Origin: an uncultured Eubacteriales bacterium
GTDB lineage: Bacteria; Bacillota; Clostridia; Oscillospirales; CAG-272
Direction of reading: 5' to 3'
DNA length: 64,000 bases
NCBI GenBank assembly: GCA_934446365.1
Contig: CAKSDZ010000006.1
Location: 34,657 to 98,656 of the forward strand
Shown here: piece by piece, positions 34,417 through 42,915 of the stretch
How positions within the stretch are numbered: position 1 is the stretch's first letter
Layout: each line of letters starts with the position of its first letter
Notes under the pieces: generated by a model
The model's database searches: none
The model's input: only the letters and a program-made list of their open reading frames with translations
Told to the model about the DNA's origin: nothing
Translations under genes and position numbers: made by a program

Positions 34417-34696
34417 GCGGTTCCGCGATAAGCTTATGGAGGGTGTCGTGCAGCATGTCGGCCGTGACACCTCCGTCGCACAATTCTCGGAAGATCGACC
34501 GTGCGTCTTCCTCATTCCGGGCGATGTCATAGGCGAATTCTTCGTCTGTTTTATTGTTTTTCTCGGTGCTTATAAAGACGGAATAAATCCATCCGCAGGA
34601 CAGTGTGTCCGCGGTTTTGATGAGTCGGCAGGTATTGGTCGCGTTGCCGTTCTTATTCTGTTTTGTCAAAATGACGCAGCTTTCTTTTTGGTTCAT
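34403..34696 (-). CDS. Small DUF6514-like protein
   Basis: A 97-residue protein whose ATG has GGAAGGAAAA upstream, supporting it as a real gene. An N-terminal polar stretch (first 30 residues) precedes a core with a strand (GWIYSVFIST), an acidic segment and helices (NEEDARSIFREL, ADMLHDTLHKLI). The order and length recall DUF6514 and the gene at 184-426. Function unknown. It overlaps the 3' end of glmS by 14 bp on the opposite strand. Confidence 0.7.
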   Translation of the reverse strand: MNQKESCVILTKQNKNGNATNTCRLIKTADTLSCGWIYSVFISTEKNNKTDEEFAYDIARNEEDARSIFRELCDGGVTADMLHDTLHKLIAEPLILP

Positions 34697-35377
34697 AAAT
34701 TTTCCTTCCTAACGACGGATCCGGTGGTTCCATGCCGGATCTGTCTCTTTTTATTTCAAAAACCGGTTTCTGCTTTTTCATTATACCGATTTTATGTAGC
34801 CGTGCAAGACAATTCGTCCGTTCAAAGCTGCACATATTCGACAAAATACGACACAGAATCCGGAATCACAAAAAACCGGCAGAGTTTGCTGTCGAAAACC
34901 GTCGGAAGATTTTTATATACAGTTTGCGTTGTATGTCTCATTTGCGCCTGCGGGCGCGAGCTTTCCAGCCGTACACACTCTCCGCACGGCGAATGACGGA
35001 GAGCGCACGTAGGTGCGCGGTTCCGTCTGTTGGGAGCCGTATGTATATACTTCCCAGTAGCACGATGAGAGTCCGAGACATCGTCTCGGTGAGTCTTTTG
35101 GTGCTTTTCTCCTCAGTGAGAAAAGCACATATCTTTCTCCTTTGGCAAAGGAGAAACGTGTTCTTTTCTTTGCGGAAAGAAAAGAACGAAAAGAAGCCGC
35201 GAACGTTCCGTTCGATCGTTTGTGCAAGCCGATAGCACATTCCGTCGGCTCCCGGCACGTGTTTGCGTACCGCAGGGGTACGCAATCCACGGCGGAACAC
35301 GCCGAACGGGCGGCAAGTGCGTTACGGCGGCCTTGCGCCTGCGGGCGCGGATTTTCCGGTGGTACATACTGTAAAAG
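34697..35377. repeat. Hairpin-rich intergenic island, second copy of dispersed repeats
   Basis: A gene-free block of about 680 bp. Elements: GCGCCTGCGGGCGCGAGCTT-type end at 34944-34970, then three back-to-back hairpins at 35101-35128, 35134-35156 and 35160-35187. A second GC-rich end follows at about 35333-35357 (CCTTGCGCCTGCGGGCGCGG). The 35160-35357 stretch mirrors 21185-21400 in order and orientation. Open frames here lack ribosome sites. Confidence 0.7.
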
Positions 35378-35411
35378 AAAACCCGATGAAACATGTTTCA
35401 TCGGGTTTTCG
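35378..35411. terminator. Terminator of pyrG
   Basis: Perfect palindrome GAAAACCCGATGAAACA and its complement, A- and T-flanked, directly after the pyrG stop on the minus strand. Confidence 0.85.
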
Positions 35412-35421
35412 ACTGAATCGA

Positions 35422-37035
35422 TTATGAATTTCTTTTTATATTCGCTTCCAGCGAGGAGTTCACAAGACCGCAGAAAAGCGGATGCGGTTTATTCGGGCGG
35501 CTCTTGAATTCCGGATGGAACTGCACGCCGACATAAAAGGGATGGGAAGAAATCTCGATTGTTTCCACGATATGTCCGTCGGGAGAGAGCCCGCCGACGG
35601 TCAGTCCCGCCTGTATCATCGCTTCGCGGTAATCGTTGTTGAATTCATAGCGGTGGCGGTGCCTTTCCTGAATGAAATCCGTCCCGTAGCAGCGGTGCAG
35701 CACGGTGTCGGGCGTAATATGACACGGATACGCACCCAGCCGCAGCGTACCGCCTTTGGCGATGGTTTCGCTTTGATCCGGCATGAAATCGATAACCTTA
35801 TGCTGGCTGTTCTCATCGAACTCGCCGGAATTGGCATCGGCAAGTCCGAGAATGCTGCGGGCAAATTCGATGGCCATAATCTGCATGCCGAGGCAAATGC
35901 CGAGGAGCGGCACACCACTCTCCCTTGCATATCGGGCGGCACAGATCATACCCTCGATTCCGCGGCTTCCGAAGCCGCCGGGAATGATGAGCCCGTCACA
36001 GCAGGAAAGAATCTGTGCGGTGTTTGCAGGCGTCAGCGTTTCGCTGTCGATCCATTTGATATCGACGAACGCACCCGCTGCGTATCCTGCATGGCGGAGC
36101 GCCTCCGCGACGGAGAGATAGGCGTCATGCAGCTGCACGTATTTGCCGACCAGTCCGATTGTGACTTTCTTTGTTCTTCCTTCGATTTTATCGATGAGGG
36201 CATTCCATTCCGCAAGGTCGGGTTCGGGAGCGTTGATGTCAAGCTCCCTGCAAACGACCTCCGAGAAGTTGCTTTTTTCGAGCATGAGCGGCGCCTTATA
36301 GAGCACCGGAATGGTGATATTTTCGATGACGCAGTCCTCGCGCACGTTGCAGAACATAGCGATTTTCTTGAAAATATTGTCCTCCAATGGCTCGTCCGCA
36401 CGCAGTACGATGATGTTGGGATTGATTCCCATGCCGCGCAGCTCCTTGACGGAATGCTGCGTGGGCTTTGTTTTGTGTTCGTCCGAGCCGCGCAGGAAGG
36501 GAACCAGCGTGACGTGGATAAACAGACTGTTTTTCGGTCCGAGCTCAAGAGAAATCTGCCGCACCGCTTCGAGAAACGGCTGGCTTTCAATATCGCCGAT
36601 GGTGCCGCCGATCTCGGTGATGACGATGTCTGCATCCGTTTTTTTGCCGACGCTGTAAATAAATTCCTTAATGGTGTTTGTGATATGCGGAATGACCTGT
36701 ACCGTCTCGCCGAGATATTCGCCGCGGCGCTCCTTGTTAAGCACGCTCCAATATACCTTGCCGGTTGTGAGATTCGAGTATTTGTTGAGGTCCTCGTCGA
36801 TGAACCGCTCATAGTGACCGAGGTCAAGGTCGGTCTCCGCGCCGTCCTCCGTCACGTAAACCTCGCCGTGCTGATACGGACTCATCGTGCCGGGATCGAC
36901 GTTTATGTAGGGGTCAAGCTTTTGTGCCGCTACTTTCAGTCCTCTTGCTTTGAGCAGGCGTCCGAGGGATGCTGCCGTGATTCCCTTACCAAGCCCCGAT
37001 ACGACGCCTCCGGTCACGAAAATGTACTTTGTCAT
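35422..37035 (-). CDS. pyrG: CTP synthase
   Basis: A 537-residue enzyme that aminates UTP to CTP with glutamine nitrogen. The synthetase domain (1-265) starts MTKYIFVTGGVVSGLGKGI with the P-loop, and includes the LDPYINVDPGTMSPYQHGEV and GGTIGDIES motifs. The class I glutaminase domain (about 290-530) has the oxyanion GGFGSRG, the Cys nucleophile in LLGICLGMQ and the His-Pro-Glu in FHPEFKSRP. No obvious CTP-sensing initial C-run/terminator leader was found between it and the ANTAR gene, which ends 49 bp upstream. Confidence 0.97.
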   Translation of the reverse strand: MTKYIFVTGGVVSGLGKGITAASLGRLLKARGLKVAAQKLDPYINVDPGTMSPYQHGEVYVTEDGAETDLDLGHYERFIDEDLNKYSNLTTGKVYWSVLNKERRGEYLGETVQVIPHITNTIKEFIYSVGKKTDADIVITEIGGTIGDIESQPFLEAVRQISLELGPKNSLFIHVTLVPFLRGSDEHKTKPTQHSVKELRGMGINPNIIVLRADEPLEDNIFKKIAMFCNVREDCVIENITIPVLYKAPLMLEKSNFSEVVCRELDINAPEPDLAEWNALIDKIEGRTKKVTIGLVGKYVQLHDAYLSVAEALRHAGYAAGAFVDIKWIDSETLTPANTAQILSCCDGLIIPGGFGSRGIEGMICAARYARESGVPLLGICLGMQIMAIEFARSILGLADANSGEFDENSQHKVIDFMPDQSETIAKGGTLRLGAYPCHITPDTVLHRCYGTDFIQERHRHRYEFNNDYREAMIQAGLTVGGLSPDGHIVETIEISSHPFYVGVQFHPEFKSRPNKPHPLFCGLVNSSLEANIKRNS

Positions 37036-37084
37036 GTTCTCACTCTCCGATCTTTTGGGTATCTTTTATTTTTTTATAAAATCC

Positions 37085-37678
37085 TTAATTTTCGTATGTC
37101 TTGATGACGCTTTCCGCGATTTCACGGCGCGTTTGGCGCGTATCCATGGCGAGCTTTTCGATGTAACGGTGCGCGTCCGCTTCGTTCATACCGAGCTTGC
37201 CGATCAGCAGCCACTTCGCTCGGTTGACGGTTTTCAGCTCATCCATCTTGGATTTGAGGGTATCCGCCTTGCTTTGCGCCTTGAACAGCCGGCGGCCGAC
37301 GGCGCAGGCGAGCTTTACGGCGCTTTGAATGGCGCCCTTTCCGGCGGGCTTCGTAAGGACCAGCACACCCGCATTTTCCGCGGCGGCTGCGGTGTCCGCA
37401 AGCTCGGCTTTGATGAGCAGAAGGACGCCGGCATAGCTGTTTTCCGTGCATCGGACGGCAAAACCGTCGCCGAGCTCGTCGGCAAGCGGCGCATTCACGA
37501 TGACAACGTCAAACGGCGTATGCATGACAAGCTCTGCCGCTTGCGCTGCGCTTTGTGCGTGAACGATTTGACTGAAGCTCGGTCCCGCAAGCTCTTCAAA
37601 ATATTCGATGCCTTTTTCGGAGCCGGATACGATAAGAACGCTTGGCGCGTGTGTTTCCGACGGGCTTATTTTTTCCAT
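37085..37678 (-). CDS. ANTAR-domain regulator with degenerate receiver
   Basis: A 197-residue protein from ATG 37678 (GAGAGGT site); longer in-frame starts run into the divergent promoter. Residues 10-125 have receiver-like layout, but the phospho-Asp position reads VVIVNAPL (Asn), and the acidic pair is absent (SGSE), so phosphorylation is unlikely; TKPAGKG keeps the Lys. Residues about 135-195 form the ANTAR domain (NRAKWLLIGKLGMNEADAHRYIEKLAM), an RNA-binding antiterminator module. ANTAR proteins near glnA in Clostridia act on leader terminators; the divergent glnN leader here has one. Confidence 0.85.
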   Translation of the reverse strand: MEKISPSETHAPSVLIVSGSEKGIEYFEELAGPSFSQIVHAQSAAQAAELVMHTPFDVVIVNAPLADELGDGFAVRCTENSYAGVLLLIKAELADTAAAAENAGVLVLTKPAGKGAIQSAVKLACAVGRRLFKAQSKADTLKSKMDELKTVNRAKWLLIGKLGMNEADAHRYIEKLAMDTRQTRREIAESVIKTYEN

Positions 37679-37786
37679 ACCTCTCTCGGATTCCTTTCTT
37701 TGACTCGCTGTTTCGCTGATTGACGTATTTTTCCGTAACGGATGCGGTCGGTTTCGACAAAAGGCGCGAATAAAAATAATATCAAC

Positions 37787-37816
37787 ATTATAAATGACGC
37801 GGCTTTGCCTTGTCAA
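37787..37816 (-). promoter_or_regulatory. Promoter of the ANTAR gene
   Basis: Minus strand: TTGACA (37811-37816), 18-nt spacer, TATAAT (37787-37792). It faces away from the glnN promoter 42 bp to the right. Confidence 0.7.
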
Positions 37817-37857
37817 GGCTCTGAAAAAAATTTGTTCAAAATTTTTTAAAAAATCTC

Positions 37858-37886
37858 TTGACAACCTTTCCGGCTTGGAGTATAAT
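37858..37886 (+). promoter_or_regulatory. Promoter of glnN
   Basis: TTGACA (37858-37863), 17-nt spacer, TATAAT (37881-37886): a full consensus. Predicted start near 37893. Confidence 0.8.
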
Positions 37887-37908
37887 ACGCCTATATTGTT
37901 TTTGACAA

Positions 37909-37948
37909 AGGCGTCAGGCGAATCAGGGTTCGCTTGCGCCTCTTTTTA
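37909..37948 (+). terminator. Leader terminator/attenuator before glnN
   Basis: AGGCG-T-CAGGCGAA, loop TCAGGG, TTCGCTTG-CGCCT, followed by CTTTTTATTTT. It lies about 15 nt after the predicted start and about 97 nt before the glnN ATG, so it would stop most transcripts unless antagonised. Further stems occur at 37971-37993 (GATG...AGGG-AAT-CCCT...CATC) and 38018-38032 (CCGCC-GGTTC-GGCGG), the last just before the ribosome site. Confidence 0.7.
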
Positions 37949-38044
37949 TTTTATGCGTTTCCCCATAAAAGATGACAAGGGAATCCCTGCATCAAAATTT
38001 TAAATTTATAGTAAGGCCGCCGGTTCGGCGGACGGGAGGTTACG

Positions 38045-40135
38045 ATGAAGACAGTTCCTGAGATGTTCGGCTCTTATGTTTTCGACGATACGACAATGAG
38101 AGCGCGCTTGCCAAAGGAGACCTATAAGGCGATGGTGCGTACCATCAAGGACGGCAGGAGCCTGGATATCAGCGTGGCGAATGTTGTCGCCACCGCGATG
38201 AAGGATTGGGCGGTGGAGCTGGGCGCGACACATTTTACCCATTGGTTTCAGCCCTTGACCGGCATCACGGCCGAAAAACACGACAGCTTCATTTCTCCCG
38301 ACGGCAGCGACAGGGTAATCATGGAGTTTTCGGGCAAGGAGCTGGTTCAGGGCGAGCCCGACGCCTCCTCTTTCCCGTCCGGCGGACTGCGCGCCACCTT
38401 TGAGGCGAGAGGCTACACCGCTTGGGATCCGACCTCCTATGCGTTTGTAAAGGACGGTGTGCTCTGCATCCCGACCGCGTTCTGCTCTTACAGCGGAGAA
38501 GCACTCGACAAGAAGACGCCTCTGCTCCGTTCGATGGAAGCCATCAACCGTCAGGCGCTTCGTGTATTGAAGCTGTTCGGCAATGAGGACGTCACCTCGG
38601 TCAAGACGACGGTCGGTCCCGAGCAGGAATATTTCCTTGTGGATAAAGACGGCTTCGACAAGCGCCCCGACTTGATTTACGCGGGCAGAACGCTGTTCGG
38701 TTCCCGTTCCCCGAAAGGGCAGGAGCTTGACGACCATTATTTCGGCGCGATTAAGCCGCGCGTCGCGGCTTTCATGAAGGAGCTCAATGAGGAGCTTTGG
38801 AAGCTCGGCGTATACGCTAAAACCGAACACAACGAAGTGGCGCCCGCGCAGCATGAGCTTGCTCCGATTTTTACCACGACCAATATCGCCGCCGACCACA
38901 ACCAGCTCTCCATGGAGCTGATGCAGAAGATTGCGAAGAAGCACGGCATGGTCTGTCTGCTTCACGAGAAGCCGTTTGCCGGTGTGAACGGAAGCGGCAA
39001 GCACAACAACTGGTCGATTTCGACGAATACCGGCGTGAATCTGCTCAATCCCGGAGAGACGCCGTATGAGAATGCACAGTTTTTGCTTTTCCTGTGCGCC
39101 GTCATCAAAGCGGTCGATGAATATCAGGATTTGCTCCGCGTGTCCGTAGCCTCCGCCGGCAACGATCACCGTCTCGGCGCCAATGAAGCGCCGCCTGCCG
39201 TGGTTTCCATGTTCCTCGGCGACGAGCTGACCGCCGTTCTTGAAGCGATTGAAAAAGAGACCGCGTACAGCGCAAAGGAAAAGACGCTCATGCGCGTCGG
39301 CGTACACGTTCTTCCCAAGTTCCCGAAGGATACGACGGACAGAAACAGAACCTCCCCGTTCGCTTTCACAGGCAATAAATTTGAATTCCGCATGCTCGGC
39401 TCGTCCGCTTCCGTTTCGGACTGCAACACCATACTCAATACGGCTGTCGCCGAGGAGCTTTGCCAGTTTGCGGATACGCTGGAAGCTGCCGACAATTTTG
39501 AGACGGCGCTGCACAACCTGATTGTAAAGACAATCAGCGAGCACAAGAGAATCATCTTCAACGGCAACGGCTATGACGAGGCGTGGCTCAAAGAGGCGGA
39601 AAGCCGCGGCCTGCTCAACCTGAAAACAACCCCCGACGCGATTCCGTATCTGCTCGCAGAAAAGAACGTATCGCTCTTCTGCAAGCACAAGGTATTCAGC
39701 GAGAGAGAGCTTCACGCGAGATATGAAATTATGCTTGAGTCCTATACGAAGGTAGTCAACATCGAGGCGCTCACCATGGTCGATATGGTCAACCGCGATA
39801 TTCTGCCGGCGCTCAGCGCATATGGAGAGGCGCTCGGCAGAACCATCGCGAAGAAAACAGCGGCGGCGGATGTCAAATGCCTTTATGAGACCAAAACGCT
39901 CGAAAAGCTTTCCGCTTATACGGATGTTATTTATGAAGGCGTTCAGATTTTGGAGGACGCGATCGCATCCGTCAAGGGAATTTCCGACAGCCTTGAAGCG
40001 GCGAAAGCCTTTGAATCCGATGTCATTCCGAAGATGCAGTCTCTGCGCGCCACAGTGGACAGCGCCGAGTGCATCACAAGCGCCGAATTTTGGCCGTATC
40101 CTACATACGGAGACCTGCTGTTCGGCGTGAGATAA
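38045..40135 (+). CDS. glnN: Glutamine synthetase type III
   Basis: A 696-residue GSIII-type enzyme, much longer than the 440-residue GlnA. It makes glutamine from glutamate, ammonia and ATP. The N-terminal segment is GSYVFDDTTMRARLPKETY, with the GSIII signature around THWFQPLTG. Catalytic-core motifs are VGPEQEYFLVD, HNEVAPAQHELAPIF, NGSGKHNNWS and AGNDHRLGANEAPPA. GGGAGG precedes the ATG. Control probably lies in the leader terminator and the divergent ANTAR protein. The downstream asnB consumes glutamine. Confidence 0.96.
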   Translation: MKTVPEMFGSYVFDDTTMRARLPKETYKAMVRTIKDGRSLDISVANVVATAMKDWAVELGATHFTHWFQPLTGITAEKHDSFISPDGSDRVIMEFSGKELVQGEPDASSFPSGGLRATFEARGYTAWDPTSYAFVKDGVLCIPTAFCSYSGEALDKKTPLLRSMEAINRQALRVLKLFGNEDVTSVKTTVGPEQEYFLVDKDGFDKRPDLIYAGRTLFGSRSPKGQELDDHYFGAIKPRVAAFMKELNEELWKLGVYAKTEHNEVAPAQHELAPIFTTTNIAADHNQLSMELMQKIAKKHGMVCLLHEKPFAGVNGSGKHNNWSISTNTGVNLLNPGETPYENAQFLLFLCAVIKAVDEYQDLLRVSVASAGNDHRLGANEAPPAVVSMFLGDELTAVLEAIEKETAYSAKEKTLMRVGVHVLPKFPKDTTDRNRTSPFAFTGNKFEFRMLGSSASVSDCNTILNTAVAEELCQFADTLEAADNFETALHNLIVKTISEHKRIIFNGNGYDEAWLKEAESRGLLNLKTTPDAIPYLLAEKNVSLFCKHKVFSERELHARYEIMLESYTKVVNIEALTMVDMVNRDILPALSAYGEALGRTIAKKTAAADVKCLYETKTLEKLSAYTDVIYEGVQILEDAIASVKGISDSLEAAKAFESDVIPKMQSLRATVDSAECITSAEFWPYPTYGDLLFGVR

Positions 40136-40157
40136 ACTTAAATACAATCGAATCAAA

Positions 40158-40412
40158 AGCGATGATGGAGAAAAGTAACGCAGATCCTGCCGCAAAGAGA
40201 GCGCGGGACGGTGGAATCCGTGCCGGCAGACTGCGCGAACGAACACTTCGGAGCTGCAAACGGAAAACCGACAAGGTGAGTATGGGCGCCGATTTCCGGG
40301 CGTAAAACCGGACGGGGTTTTCTTGAACCCTTTGTGAGAAGCAAAATAGGTGGCACCACGGGTACAGCCGCTCGTCCTATTATAAATAGGAAGGCGGCTG
40401 TATTTTTATAAT
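40158..40412 (+). promoter_or_regulatory. T-box leader of asnB (Asn-type)
   Basis: The T-box core AGGTGGCACCACGGGT is at 40348-40363, followed by the terminator CAGCCGC...GCGGCTG plus TATTTTT (40365-40407). A long stem I region runs from about 40158 to 40250. The pairing bases TGGC in the bulge would match a tRNA ending GCCA, i.e. discriminator G, as in tRNA-Asn. AAC triplets at about 40238-40246 (GCGAACGAACAC) are candidate specifier codons. Uncharged tRNA-Asn would switch on asnB. A TACAAT at 40143-40148 is a possible -10 box. Confidence 0.88.
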
Positions 40413-40456
40413 GCCATTATTTTGTGCGGCGCCCAGCGTCGGGAAAGGATTTTGTT

Positions 40457-42040
40457 ATGTGTTCGATTATGGGTTATATCGGCAGCGGACTTTCGCTGGA
40501 AAAATTTAAAGAAGGCTTTGAGAAAACGGTCTCTCGCGGACCGGATATGTCGAGGGTCTGTCCGCTTCCCTCTGGCGGCTTTCTCGGGTTTCACCGGCTT
40601 GCCATCATGGGCATGGAGGAAAGCGGCATGCAGCCGTTCACGCTGGATGGCGACGCCGTCGTTTGTAACGGAGAAATTTACGGCTTCCGTCCTCTGAAAG
40701 AGGCGCTTGCGGCAAAGGGATATTCGTTCCGCTCCGGCTCCGACTGCGAGATTCTGCTGCCGCTTTATCGGGAATACGGTGCGGCGATGTTCGGTATGCT
40801 CGACGCGGAATTTGCCATGATTTTGTACGATGCGAAACGTAAAAAGCTGCTCGCGGCGCGCGACCCGATCGGGATTCGTCCATTGTTCTACGGATACACG
40901 GCGCGGGGCGAAATCATTTTTGCGTCGGAAGCGAAAAACCTCGTGCCGGTCTGCGATAAGGTGATGCCGTTCCCGCCCGGACATTACTACGACGGGGAAA
41001 AATTTGTCTCTTATATGCAAATCGAAAAGGTGGACGCTGTCTGTTACGACGATCTTGATACCGTCTGCAAAAACATTCGGGAGAAGCTTACGCGCGGCAT
41101 TGAGAAGCGTCTTGATTCCGATGCGCCGCTCGGCTTTCTTCTCAGCGGCGGACTGGATTCCTCGCTTGTATGCGCGGTTTCCGCGAAAATTCTGAAAAAA
41201 CCGATCCGCACCTTCGCCGTCGGGATGAGCACGGACGCCATCGATTTGAAATACGCAAAGCAGGTGGCGGATTATATCGGTTCGGAGCATACGGAAATTT
41301 ATATCACAAGAGAGGATGTGCTGGCGGCGCTTCCGACGGTCGTGTCGATTCTCGGCACCTATGATATCACGACCATTCGCGCCAGCATAGGGATGTATCT
41401 CATCTGTCGGGCAATTCATGAGACGACGGATATCCGCGTTCTGCTCACGGGCGAGATTTCGGATGAGCTTTTCGGCTATAAATATACGGATTTCGCGCCC
41501 TCGCCTGCGGAATTTCAAAAGGAATCCGAGAAGCGGATACGGGAGCTTTATATGTACGACGTACTGCGCGCCGACCGCTGCATTTCGGCAAATTCGCTGG
41601 AAGCGCGTGTGCCGTTCGGCGACCTCGATTTTGTCAAATACGTCATGAGCATCGATCCCGCGAAAAAAATGAATGTTTACGGCAAGGGGAAGTATCTCTT
41701 GCGTCATGCTTTTGAGGGCGATTATCTGCCGCATGATATTTTGATGCGGGAGAAAGCGGCGTTTTCCGATGCGGTCGGGCACTCGATGGTGGATGATCTC
41801 AAAGAATATGCCGAGGAGAAGTATACCGATGCGGAATTTGAGCAAAAACGGAAGAAATATTCCTTTGCACAGCCGTTTACCAAGGAGTCTCTGCTTTACC
41901 GCGAGCTGTTTGAGCAGTATTATCCCGGGCAGGCGGAGATGGTGACGGATTTTTGGATGCCGAATAAGGCGTGGCGCGGCTGTGATGTGAACGACCCGTC
42001 GGCGCGCGTGCTTTCTAACTATGGAGCGAGCGGGACCTGA
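40457..42040 (+). CDS. asnB: Asparagine synthetase (glutamine-hydrolysing)
   Basis: A 527-residue AsnB of normal length. The start ATG 40457 (GGAAAGGA site) puts Cys at position 2 (MCSIMGYIG), the nucleophile of the glutaminase domain; a longer frame from 40424 would bury it. The synthetase domain has the ATP-pyrophosphatase loop LLSGGLDSSL, TGEISDELFGYKY and ANSLEARVPFGDLDFV. It is T-box controlled and follows glnN. Confidence 0.96.
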   Translation: MCSIMGYIGSGLSLEKFKEGFEKTVSRGPDMSRVCPLPSGGFLGFHRLAIMGMEESGMQPFTLDGDAVVCNGEIYGFRPLKEALAAKGYSFRSGSDCEILLPLYREYGAAMFGMLDAEFAMILYDAKRKKLLAARDPIGIRPLFYGYTARGEIIFASEAKNLVPVCDKVMPFPPGHYYDGEKFVSYMQIEKVDAVCYDDLDTVCKNIREKLTRGIEKRLDSDAPLGFLLSGGLDSSLVCAVSAKILKKPIRTFAVGMSTDAIDLKYAKQVADYIGSEHTEIYITREDVLAALPTVVSILGTYDITTIRASIGMYLICRAIHETTDIRVLLTGEISDELFGYKYTDFAPSPAEFQKESEKRIRELYMYDVLRADRCISANSLEARVPFGDLDFVKYVMSIDPAKKMNVYGKGKYLLRHAFEGDYLPHDILMREKAAFSDAVGHSMVDDLKEYAEEKYTDAEFEQKRKKYSFAQPFTKESLLYRELFEQYYPGQAEMVTDFWMPNKAWRGCDVNDPSARVLSNYGASGT

Positions 42041-42097
42041 AAGAAAAAACGCCGCGGGATCCGCCGCATCGGGAGATACGCCGGATTTCATCGGAAA

Positions 42098-42134
42098 GAA
42101 AAAGAGGAAAACACCGAGGTGCTTTCCTCTTTTT
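42098..42134 (+). terminator. Terminator of asnB
   Basis: AAAGAGGAAAACAC and GTGCTTTCCTCTTTTTT arms around CGAG. Confidence 0.8.
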
Positions 42135-42201
42135 TGAATGAAATTCTTTTCTTATCTTCAAAATAGATAACCGATGTATGGATACACCGGCGCCGCCCGC
42201 C

Positions 42202-42233
42202 CGGTGCTGTTATCCGTCCGGATAACAGCACCG
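42202..42233. repeat. Isolated perfect inverted repeat
   Basis: CGGTGCTGTTATCC and GGATAACAGCACCG flank GTCC-type loop bases, with no T-run. It lies in the 400-bp gap between asnB and the FeoB-associated gene, a gap with no other recognisable feature except ribosome and start signals of the next gene. Confidence 0.7.
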
Positions 42234-42443
42234 CGTCACGGCATAATTGAACCGCGCAGGCTTTCGTATTTTATTTGTTGATTGCGGTGCCGCTTTTTTG
42301 TATCCGAGGTGCCGTGACGCTTACGTGGGCTTACCGCCCACGGCGGGCGGCGTATGCGGCTTTGTTGCCTGAAATTTGCTCGTTTTTAATTTCCGGTCAC
42401 GATTTAACACCTTCCGACTATTATGATAAGGGAGGCGAATATT

Positions 42444-42638
42444 GTGATCAATTGGATAAAAGAAAATCTTCCGACGATTTTTGTTTCGGTCGTTGTTGCC
42501 GCACTGATCATTCTTGCCGTTGTCAAGCTGGCAAGGGATAGGAAAAAGGGCAAATCCTCATGCGGCGGGTGTTGTTGCGGCTGTTCCATGGCTGAATTTT
42601 GTCATGGAGAAGAGAAAAAGGATACGGACGGCGAATAA
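42444..42638 (+). CDS. FeoB-associated Cys-rich membrane protein
   Basis: A 64-residue protein. GTG 42444 is preferred (AAGGGAGG at 8 nt) over ATG 42423. One TM helix (about 9-28) is followed by RDRKKGKSSCGGCCCGCSMA and then FCH, the Cys cluster typical of the FeoB_associated family. Family members usually adjoin feoAB ferrous-iron transport genes; none are present here, so it is an orphan copy. A terminator stem overlaps the last codons. Confidence 0.85.
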   Translation: MINWIKENLPTIFVSVVVAALIILAVVKLARDRKKGKSSCGGCCCGCSMAEFCHGEEKKDTDGE

Positions 42639-42657
42639 TGCCGTCCGTATCCTTTTT
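42614..42657 (+). terminator. Terminator overlapping the end of the FeoB-associated gene
   Basis: AAAAAGGATACGGACGGC and GCCGTCCGTATCCTTTTTT arms around GAATAAT; the stop codon TAA is in the loop. Confidence 0.88.
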
Positions 42658-42837
42658 TGTTCGGTCTTGATTCTTAAAATAAGACGAAAAGGATTTCATG
42701 CTTTCATATAACGTAGAACGGAATACTTTCCCATATAAAACAATATTTTCAAATATTGCTTTATATCTCGATTATATATCCATTTTAGATGATTTCGACG
42801 CAAATCGATATAAAATGAAAAAATTTGAAAAAACATA

Positions 42838-42866
42838 TTGCTAATTGTGGAAAATTCTGGTATAAT
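42838..42866 (+). promoter_or_regulatory. Promoter of the second sigma operon
   Basis: TTGCTA (42838-42843), 17-nt spacer, TATAAT (42861-42866), about 50 nt before the sigma gene. Confidence 0.6.
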
Positions 42867-42915
42867 ATTGACGAAAAATCTTGAAAAAGGTTCTTCTCAG
42901 AGAGGGACGATAAAG

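Noticed and set aside
37887..37914. ACGCCT/AGGCGT antiterminator pairing before glnN
   Set aside because: The left arm lies between the -10 box and the predicted start, so it would not be transcribed.
42202..42233. Terminator of asnB
   Set aside because: No T-run follows, and a good terminator already exists at 42098-42134.
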